From RUG12461 sp045657665 (GTDB taxonomy: Bacteria; Bacillota; Clostridia; Lachnospirales; Lachnospiraceae): DNA of 64,000 nucleotides. Of the stretch, positions 26,681-33,012 are shown one piece after another. Under the pieces are notes generated by a model that saw nothing but the letters and a program-made list of their open reading frames with translations, did no database searches and was not told the DNA's origin. Position 1 is the first letter of the stretch, and every line of letters begins with the position of its first letter. Both the position numbers and the translations under genes were made by a program. Where the stretch lies: NCBI GenBank assembly GCA_045657665.1, contig JAZOTN010000022.1:1-64000 (forward strand). Direction: 5' to 3'.

Positions 26681-27868
26681 ATGCATGACGATATGGAAAA
26701 AAAGACTATGGAAAAACTGCAGTACAAGATCCTCGCGATCGCGTTTGTCATCGCGCTTGTTTTCTTCGCCGCCATTACAGACTTCAACTATGTTTCCTTT
26801 TATGTCAACAATGTAGTCTATAATGAGAAATGGATCCCGGATCTCGGACGAAAAAATGAAACGGATTATATGTCCTGTTTTTTCGGAAAGGATACTCTGA
26901 TCGATCTCAACGGAGGTGTCCAGCGGCTGATGGGAACACCGGAAATGAACGATGTGGTCCGTCTTCAGAATGGGCATCTTACCGGGATGAAGGTCGCCAT
27001 TGCCGAAAACCGGCTTGTGGAAGAAGCGGATGATATCGCGTTTCTCTACCGATACCTTTCCGAACGGGACATTCCGTTCCTTTATGTGGCGGCTCCCGAC
27101 AAAGTCGCAAAGCACGATAAAGAACTGCCCATCGGCTATTCGGACAGTTCAAACGAAAACCTGGATCGTTTTCTGGAAGAACTTGCCGTGCAGGGTGTTC
27201 CGTATATTGATATGCGGGATGAATTTTTTGAGGTCGGAATGGACCAGTATGATTATTTCTTCCTGACGGATCACCATTGGACAATGGAAGGCGGCTTTTA
27301 CGGCTATACAAAGATTGCCGAATGGCTGGAAGAAAATGCGGGGATTCCGGTCGACCCGATGCTGACGGATATTTCCAACTATTCCTTTACTCACTATGAC
27401 AACGCCATTGTCGGTTCCTGGGGACAGCGAACCGGAAAGCTCTTTTCCGGAACAGAAGGCATTGATATTCTTTCACCGGAGTTTCACACAGCACTCACGC
27501 GTACCTCGGACGGTGCACAGGGAACCTATGATGAGGTTCTCGTTCGCTCCGATGTTATCGAAGAAGGGCATCCACAACATATCTATGATATCGTTTTCGG
27601 CTACAGCTACAGCGGATTCATCAATGAAAACGCCAACAACGACGCGCGGATCATGATGGCCTGCGATTCTTTCGGAAAGGTGGTCAACCCCTTCCTGATC
27701 CTCTCCGTAAAACAGTTTGATGTCATCGAGAGCTATTATCCGGAGCATCTGACCGCAGACTATATCAATAACGTCCATCCGGACGCCATTATTCTCATGC
27801 AGTGTCCTGCTAATAACCTTGGGGTGGATTCTTCCTATACCTACGAAAAAAGTCTGACTTCGCAGTAA
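26681..27868 (+). CDS. DHHW/AlgX-like extracytoplasmic protein (second copy)
   Basis: 395 residues from the first ATG; in-frame ATGs at 26693 and 26708 are alternatives because no SD is visible. A signal-anchor helix (ILAIAFVIALVFFAAI) is followed by the SGNH-like domain with LTDHHWTMEGGFYGY (DHHW signature), conserved YDYFFLTDHHW spacing, VGSWGQRTGKLF and MACDSFGKVVNPF. Paralogue of the protein at 20108-21247 and likely partner of the MBOAT protein before it. Confidence 0.86.
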   Translation: MHDDMEKKTMEKLQYKILAIAFVIALVFFAAITDFNYVSFYVNNVVYNEKWIPDLGRKNETDYMSCFFGKDTLIDLNGGVQRLMGTPEMNDVVRLQNGHLTGMKVAIAENRLVEEADDIAFLYRYLSERDIPFLYVAAPDKVAKHDKELPIGYSDSSNENLDRFLEELAVQGVPYIDMRDEFFEVGMDQYDYFFLTDHHWTMEGGFYGYTKIAEWLEENAGIPVDPMLTDISNYSFTHYDNAIVGSWGQRTGKLFSGTEGIDILSPEFHTALTRTSDGAQGTYDEVLVRSDVIEEGHPQHIYDIVFGYSYSGFINENANNDARIMMACDSFGKVVNPFLILSVKQFDVIESYYPEHLTADYINNVHPDAIILMQCPANNLGVDSSYTYEKSLTSQ

Positions 27869-27986
27869 TCAAAGGTGTTGTGGTACTAAGCGCAACACGG
27901 GTATAAAAAACTTAGGAAAGGAGGGCGGTTTCAGATCACATTTCTCCATTGTCACCCACTCGTTCACCCTTTGACTTTTGTTGAAT

Positions 27987-28364
27987 TTACCATATCACAT
28001 CTATATCATATGAAGAAATAGCTGCATCTTTTGTTATGAAACCAAGTCCTTCGATAGTAGCCTGAGATATCAGTAATCTGTCAAACGGATCATTATGATG
28101 ATCCGGAAGGTTTTTTATTCCTTCAATATGCACCGGTTTAATGCTAAGTACAGTTAATCCGGCCTCTTCACATTTTTCAGCCAATTCGACCATAGAACAG
28201 TCAAGATCAAGCTTTCCTATGCTCTGCTTTATTGAAATCTCCCACAGAGAGACCAAGCTGTAGTATACCTTCTCTTCATTCCGGATCCGATTATTAGCCG
28301 TTTCTGACAACCTTGAACTATCAAACATATACCAGATAAGTGTGTGCGTATCCAGCAAAACCAT
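27987..28364 (-). CDS. PIN-domain toxin, VapC type
   Basis: 125 residues. PIN acidic residues are visible: Asp5 (LLDTHTLIW), Glu42 (SLWEISIKQ), Asp92/Asp95 (NDPFDRLLI) and Asp113 (ITKDAAI). This DTHTLIW subgroup is typical of VapC-like RNases of type II toxin-antitoxin systems. The start overlaps the antitoxin stop (TGATG). At the left border of the accessory region. Confidence 0.9.
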   Translation of the reverse strand: MVLLDTHTLIWYMFDSSRLSETANNRIRNEEKVYYSLVSLWEISIKQSIGKLDLDCSMVELAEKCEEAGLTVLSIKPVHIEGIKNLPDHHNDPFDRLLISQATIEGLGFITKDAAISSYDIDVIW

Positions 28365-28570
28365 CAGATATACCCTCCAAAACAGTCAGGAGTTTCATCA
28401 AAATCATCTGCCATAAATTTTAATCTTCCTTTTAACAGATCCGGGCATCGCCTTTGATCTTTTTTGTCATTATTCTGCTTTGCTTTCAAAAATTTTATAA
28501 AATCAGTAACTTCCGCCATATTTCTTTCCGTCAGAGTTTTGGCCTCCTCTACCAACTCGCTGTATGCCAT
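28364..28570 (-). CDS. VapB-like antitoxin, DUF2281 type
   Basis: 68 residues from the ATG at 28570 (GGAGG 7 bases upstream); an in-frame reading 10 codons longer lacks an SD. The N-terminal helix has VTDFIKFLKA and the C-terminal tail ADDFDETPDCFGGYI, the pattern of DUF2281 antitoxins, whose tail wraps the PIN toxin. Overlap with the toxin gene supports coupled synthesis. Confidence 0.82.
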   Translation of the reverse strand: MAYSELVEEAKTLTERNMAEVTDFIKFLKAKQNNDKKDQRRCPDLLKGRLKFMADDFDETPDCFGGYI

Positions 28571-28623
28571 GATAATACCTCCATACTTATCAATATCCAA
28601 GTTAATCCCTTCTATATGATATT

Positions 28624-28673
28624 ATTATATCAGAAATGCACCCATACAAACAACATCCCCGTACATATTGTAC
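28624..28673 (-). promoter_or_regulatory. Promoter and candidate operator of the toxin-antitoxin pair
   Basis: Minus-strand TTGTTT (28648-28653), 18-base spacer, TATAAT (28624-28629) with TGA before it (extended -10). An inverted repeat GTACA-TAT-TGTAC (28661-28673) sits just upstream of the -35 and could be an autoregulatory site. Confidence 0.6.
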
Positions 28674-28886
28674 AAGAGATTCTTCAAACATGTATGCCAA
28701 CTTCTGCTGCGTATATTTCTGAACTTATAATCATTTTGCATTATGCCGCGAAAGCCCTATTGCTGCGGGGAGGCGGGTGTGGTATAAGCGACAGGGCGGA
28801 TGACCATGTTTTATAAGGCCATCCGCTTTGATCTGCCTTTACCGCGCCCACGGGGGACACCACGGCAATAGGGACGTGGAATAAGC
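28674..28886. other. Intergenic stretch with one long hairpin
   Basis: No gene seen. A 10-bp stem with one mismatch, GCGGATGACC (28796-28805) with GGCCATCCGC (28817-28826), is the main structure. The mismatch would be a G-U pair in a minus-strand RNA. The right half is GC-rich, unlike the AT-rich left half. Confidence 0.5.
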
Positions 28887-28896
28887 CTATTCCACG
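28875..28896 (-). repeat. Hairpin over the stop codon of the ArdC-like gene
   Basis: Perfect 9-bp stem CGTGGAATA (28875-28883) with TATTCCACG (28888-28896). The stop codon (28887-28889) lies at the loop/stem edge. No T-run follows; possibly 3-prime end protection. Confidence 0.6.
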
Positions 28897-29249
28897 CTCT
28901 CACCTGCAATTTCCTGCGCCGTTATCTTATCAACCTGATTCGGTGCAAACCAGAAAGCCTTTACCATCAGCATTTTCTCGTCATAAGAAATCTCTGCTCC
29001 GGTCTTCTTGTCCTTTCTCTTACCAGCCGGGCGCATCTTCCATACTGGAAACTCGGCGATAGCATGCTGTCCGTGACAGACGCGATAGCCGAGGTCAAGC
29101 CATCCTGCATAGGTATGTATCTGAAGAGGCTCCGGTATCTCCTTCTCACCTTCTTCAGTTTCAACTTTTATCATCCGGCCTGTAGAGCCGAGCAGCCCCT
29201 CTTCCATCAGACGGAGCCTGTTCTTTAATATGATTTCAGCATTCTTCAT
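28887..29249 (-). CDS. ArdC-like small protein of mobile elements
   Basis: 120 residues; AAAGGAG precedes the ATG. The pattern IHTYAGWLDLGYRVCHGQHAI..FPVWKM and ..MLMVKAFWFAPNQVDK matches, from memory, the short ArdC-like single-strand-DNA-binding proteins carried by Clostridia conjugative elements (WxxLGYxVxxGxxA and FFxxxQV). Neighbours (DUF5688, long inverted repeats) support a mobile-element origin. Confidence 0.7.
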   Translation of the reverse strand: MKNAEIILKNRLRLMEEGLLGSTGRMIKVETEEGEKEIPEPLQIHTYAGWLDLGYRVCHGQHAIAEFPVWKMRPAGKRKDKKTGAEISYDEKMLMVKAFWFAPNQVDKITAQEIAGESVE

Positions 29250-29399
29250 AATGCGCTCCTTTCTTCGTAAACATCTACAACAGAGCCGGAGGCGGCTGCC
29301 CCCGGCTCTTTATCATCGGTCACGCCGGCATGGACGTTTCAACCGGCAATACGCAGTCCGTCTACTTCTGTGTAAACATACACGGAATCGGAAAGTCTT

Positions 29400-30251
29400 T
29401 CATCCGGTGCGACCTGACTTAAGCTCACTTACCATTGAGACAAGAGACAAAACGTCCATATCTGCCGTAGCAGGAACGATGATGCACTCATGAACACTTG
29501 AAGGCAGCACGAAAAACTCCTTTCCGATCCTTTCGATCACGGTCTGCATGATCTCCTTATCCAAAAGCGCAGCTGCTCCGTTGACCTTCTGCTCATTGGT
29601 CAGAACAAACATTGCTTCATCTGCCGGAGGCATCACAGAAATCAGTTCCCCTGCATCTTCACCCATCATCGAAACAAGCACAGAACTCATGGTCTGGAAC
29701 GTACTCGGCAGGAGCTTCGGCAGATTCTGGAGTGCCTGATCATGCAGTGTATCTACATCTACTCCCCATGCTTCCATGAGTGAATTAGTTATCGGTGAGC
29801 TTGCGATCCCGCTGAAATCATGCCCCATCAAGATATGATAAGTAACAGCCAGATCCGCAATGATCTTATGCGGTCTCAGCTCCAGCAGCTCCCTGTTCCA
29901 TTCCTTACTGATGAGACGGGGGACGATCTTCTCCCGTACCCTGTCGAAATCGGTAATCTGACCAACATCGAAGGTATTCCTTACTTCATTGCGAAGCCGA
30001 ACATCTGCAATAATCTCAAGGACTTCGTTCATGTCCTCTCCGGACTGGTACTTCTCAAAAAACTGCTCCAGATAGATCGTAGGACAGATGTTACTCTCTG
30101 CACTGCGGATTGTCAGCCCTGTCAGCTTCAGGTCATTGTTCTTTACCACGGTCTGAAGCTCGACCGAAGCATTAGCAAAGCTCTCCGGGAGGTACTCACG
30201 AATCTTTTCTACAACTGCTTTTGCAAAAACATCAAAACTCATTTTTTCCAT
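29400..30251 (-). CDS. DUF5688-family protein, frameshifted near the C-terminus
   Basis: 283 residues from the ATG at 30251 (AAAGGAAAAG upstream). SFDVFAKAVVEKI, ELQTVVKNNDLKLTGLTI and ICPTIYLEQFFEKY fit DUF5688, a family of unknown function common on Lachnospiraceae mobile elements. The frame ends early at 29400. Changing frame at about 29418 opens SQVAPDERLSDSVYVY and reaches a TGA at 29339-29341, the C-terminus I expect for this family. The last 26 or so residues are therefore probably lost to a small indel. Confidence 0.75.
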   Translation of the reverse strand: MEKMSFDVFAKAVVEKIREYLPESFANASVELQTVVKNNDLKLTGLTIRSAESNICPTIYLEQFFEKYQSGEDMNEVLEIIADVRLRNEVRNTFDVGQITDFDRVREKIVPRLISKEWNRELLELRPHKIIADLAVTYHILMGHDFSGIASSPITNSLMEAWGVDVDTLHDQALQNLPKLLPSTFQTMSSVLVSMMGEDAGELISVMPPADEAMFVLTNEQKVNGAAALLDKEIMQTVIERIGKEFFVLPSSVHECIIVPATADMDVLSLVSMVSELKSGRTG

Positions 30252-30322
30252 CTTCTTTTCCTTTCCGGGCGCAAGCCCAACAAAATAAGCTATTTTCAAT
30301 TACCCCAGCAGCCATCCTCCTT

Positions 30323-30528
30323 TCCTACTGCCGTCCATGGTTTAAGATGTCAAGGTTCTCCCGCCGCTTTGGCGGTGATGCTTTTGCGAGTGTGCACGCC
30401 GCCCCGCCAAGTCAAGGGTCGCGAAGCGATGCATTTTACCCTTGACTTGGCATAAGGGGCAGTGTGCGACAATCGCGTATCACCGTCAGGCGGGAGGTTC
30501 TTAAGACATCTCCATGGACGGCAGTAAG
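30323..30528. repeat. 200-bp long imperfect inverted repeat
   Basis: Outer arms CTACTGCCGTCCATGG (30325-30340) and CCATGGACGGCAGTAAG (30512-30528). The sequence folds back on itself almost throughout, through GAGTGTGCAC...GTGTGCGAC, to a perfect 14-bp inner stem (30406-30419 with 30438-30451, GCCAAGTCAAGGGT). GC-rich. It lies immediately upstream of the DUF5688 gene. Confidence 0.85.
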
Positions 30529-30605
30529 GGGGATGACTGACGGGACAGACAAATAGCAATCATCAACACCATTTTTATCATCAATAACCATCAATAATAT
30601 GGGGG

Positions 30606-30717
30606 TTGCGGGGTTCTCCCCGCGAGAAGGGGGTAGGCGAGACGACAGCCGGTTGGCGATCGTATTCAAGACCGCTTACCGGCTGTCAGGCTCGGCGAGG
30701 GGGAAGGCTTTCCCCCC
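30606..30717. repeat. GC-rich hairpin cluster
   Basis: Contains GCGGGG/CCCCGC at about 30608-30622, a perfect 10-bp stem GACAGCCGGT (30644-30653) with ACCGGCTGTC (30678-30687), and a GGGGGAAGG...CCCCCC stretch. No gene fits here. A further hairpin with GCAGGGAAC/GTTCCCTGC arms lies around 30838-30898. Confidence 0.7.
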
Positions 30718-30963
30718 TTAAATCAATATCAGAAAGACCTGTATAACCAGAATTGGTAACAAAAACACGAACAGCAGTATTACAACACACAGAGGCAGAC
30801 TCAGAAAGCCTACTCCCTGCCTTTTCTCACCGGGAAGGTGCAGGGAACGGGCGCGGCGCTGCATTTCAAGCGCCGGGGTGCTCGGCGGGTTCCCTGCTTA
30901 ACATCTGCACAAAAAAACAGGAGCCTCCCGAAGGAAGCTCCCGTCCGTAAGAGCCTGTAGGCA

Positions 30964-31266
30964 TCAGTCCTTGGCTTCGAATGCCTCTGACAGCTGGGTG
31001 ATGACACCGATCAGTTTCTCGAGCTTTTCACCCATCGAGTTTGCGGCCTGGCACTTCCTCTGGCTCTCACAGACCTTCCAGAGGTACTTCATTCCGGGGC
31101 TTGCCGCGCTGTTCTTTCCCTTGCGGTCGAACTCATACTTGACCTTGGGAACCTCCACGTCCTCGAATAGATCTTCCGCCAGAAGGATATCCTCGATGGC
31201 CAGTGCCTCAATCGTAATCTTCTCCGCTCCTACCTCAACGCTTGTAATCTCTACCATCTTTGCCAT
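30964..31266 (-). CDS. 100-aa hypothetical protein of the accessory region
   Basis: 100 residues, AAAGGAG 10 bases before the ATG. No signal or membrane segment. The N-terminal half is acidic and beta-rich (VEITSVEVGAEKITIEAL) and the C-terminus probably a helix (LEKLIGVITQLSEAF). Two Cys (near residues 66 and 73). I do not recognise it. It lies between two long inverted repeats, on the same strand as the DUF5688 and ArdC-like genes. Confidence 0.65.
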   Translation of the reverse strand: MAKMVEITSVEVGAEKITIEALAIEDILLAEDLFEDVEVPKVKYEFDRKGKNSAASPGMKYLWKVCESQRKCQAANSMGEKLEKLIGVITQLSEAFEAKD

Positions 31267-31286
31267 GATCTTGTTCTCCTTTCGTT

Positions 31287-31470
31287 AAAACCAGCAGCCT
31301 GTTCTGCTATGCCCACGATGGTCAGAGAGAGCAGCGCCCCGACAAGGCTGCCCGCAGGGCACTCGCGAGAAAAATTTTTCAGCGAAGCGTCTTGAAAAAT
31401 TTTTCCGGCCTTGCGGGGCATTGAGCTGCGAACGTAGTACCATGGGCATATAGCAGATTGGCGCTGGTTT
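31287..31470. repeat. 184-bp long imperfect inverted repeat
   Basis: Arms AACCAGCAGCC..TCTGCTATGCCCA..GGT (from 31287) and ACC..TGGGCATATAGCAGA..GGCGCTGGTT (to 31470) pair over most of their length, continuing through GCCCCG-CAAGGC. The centre holds two GAAAAATTTTTC palindromes. It sits upstream of the 100-aa gene. Confidence 0.8.
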
Positions 31471-32151
31471 CCGAAAGAAGAACATATGGCAAAGGTGGTG
31501 CTTGGAGATTACGTAAGGTCGGGGCGGATACGATTGCGGCACTATCGGGGATTATCCTTCGGAAGATCTGGACGTGGTGGCACGGTCAAGTATGAGTGCA
31601 AGGGAAGCGCGGTAAGACCTGGGGTGTTAGTACCTCGGATGGGATGTGAGAGCCAGAGGACAGGCGAAAACGGGTGAAATGCCGAGAAACACGGTGCCAT
31701 CATCCCGCAAGAGGCATTAAGGACTAATACCACAGGAACTCGGACGGGAGCATTCTTCGGGAGGCTGCAGGATGGCGCAGATGGCATTCAAGGATACCGC
31801 TTCCGGCGGTATCTTCCATTTAAAATACGGGGCCACAGCCCTGTCCTAGAGCAAGACCGCATTTTGAAAACAGGCGCCGAGTGGCACCCGCCTGTTTTCT
31901 GGTCACAACGATTGGAAACAGGGCGGCTCTTACATAATAATCTGAAAAAAAACAATACAAAGATCCGGCATGATAATTCTAGAGAAAATCCTGAAACGGC
32001 ATAATATTCTTGCATTATATATATTATATATAGAAGGATGGGAGATTATCTTTGATTTATCGATGCCTGTCTGATAAAATAAACGGGAAGTAGATCCTTA
32101 TGGTGAATGCCAACCATCGGTAAGATGCAGGAAAATCTTTTGGGGGGATTT
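31471..32151. other. Unassigned purine-rich stretch, possible RNA
   Basis: No convincing protein gene. From 31480 to about 31790 the plus strand is rich in G and A, with runs such as GGGAAGCGCGG, GGATGGGATGTGAGAGCC and GGGTGAAATGCC, the texture of a structured RNA or degraded intron. I could not recognise group II domain V or group I core motifs. Stable hairpins occur at about 31794-31813 (GATACCGC/GCGGTATC) and 31867-31898. From about 31990 the sequence becomes AT-rich (TTATATATATTATATA), probably the promoter area of the next gene. Confidence 0.4.
31867..31898. terminator. Strong terminator-like hairpin
   Basis: Perfect 10-bp stem AAAACAGGCG (31867-31876) with CGCCTGTTTT (31889-31898), with T-tracts on both strands. 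It could end transcription of whatever precedes it on the plus strand. Confidence 0.65.
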
Positions 32152-32964
32152 ATGGCCAGATATCGCTACAGTGAATCGGACTTCAGACTGATCGAAAACA
32201 GCTGCCTGGCATTTGGTGTCTATCAGTTCCTTGATCGGCGCGTAGTGACTGTGGCGCTTTCGGAGGGTCTGCTTGAACTTTTTGGCCTGCCAGACAGGGC
32301 AGAAGCTTATGCGCTCATGGATAACGATATGTACCGGGATGTACATCCGGATGATGTCGCCAGGATCGAGGATGCGGCGCTCCGATTTGCGACGGAGGGC
32401 GGCAGCTATGATGTCACGTATCGCGCAAAAATCCGTGACGAGTACCATGTGATACACGCACATGGCAAACACACCTATCCCGACGCCGGTGTCAGACTGG
32501 CTGTTGTCTCCTATGCCGACGAAGGCGTCTTTTCCGAAGATCACAGGGGATCTTTCGACCGGGCATTACAGAACGAGTTAGAAAAAACCTTAAATAATCT
32601 TAAGGGTCATTTTGATCCCATGACCGGACTTCCGGGACTGAATTATTTCTTTGAATTGGCGGAGACGGATCGCAGGGGGATGCTGGAACGGGGAGAGCAG
32701 CCTGTTGCACTGTATTTTGATTTCACCGGAATGAAGGGCTTCAATCTGCGCTATGGCTTCGCGGAAGGCGACAAGCTGATCCTGGCAATGTCAAGGGTCC
32801 TGATACGGGCCTTTTCCGTTGAGAATTGCTGTCGTATCGGTGGCGACCGGTTCGCTGCGTATGACAAAGCGGAAGGCCTGGAAAACAAGCTCAACAAAGT
32901 GATCGCCGAGTGCAGGACGATCAACGAGGGGAAGAACCTCCCTGTCAGGATCGGAATCTACTAG
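32152..32964 (+). pseudogene. N-terminal part of a PAS-GGDEF-EAL signalling protein, cut by TAG
   Basis: 270 residues from the ATG at 32152 (GGGGGGA upstream). A PAS-like sensor (about residues 1-130) and a degenerate GGDEF domain follow (DFTGMKGFNLRYGFAEGDK, then RIGGDRFAAY where GGDEF is expected). An amber TAG at 32962-32964 interrupts the frame after RIGIY. The same frame continues without a break to 35628 with the rest of the GGDEF domain (IHAQDVGIGVACDRAKMAC). The intact gene would encode about 1,158 residues. Either a nonsense mutation or a sequencing error. Confidence 0.85.
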
Positions 32965-33012
32965 ATCCACGCACAGGATGTCGGGATCGGCGTCGCCTGT
33001 GACCGGGCCAAG

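Noticed and set aside
30718..30812. Minus-strand frame encoding a very hydrophobic peptide (CVVILLFVFLLPILVIQVF), like a type I toxin
   Set aside because: No ATG, GTG or TTG start with an SD was found in frame; it may be chance in an AT-rich gap.
31486..31677. 63-codon plus-strand frame starting MAKVVLGDY
   Set aside because: No SD, odd Arg/Gly-rich composition, and it lies in the stretch that looks like RNA or degraded DNA.
31480..31930. Group I or group II intron
   Set aside because: I could not recognise domain V, the conserved intron ends or the group I core; left as an unexplained stretch.
32962..32964. TAG as pyrrolysine or a reassigned codon
   Set aside because: Other genes in the window (for example rpmH and the GG-leader peptide) end with TAG, and no pyrrolysine genes are seen.
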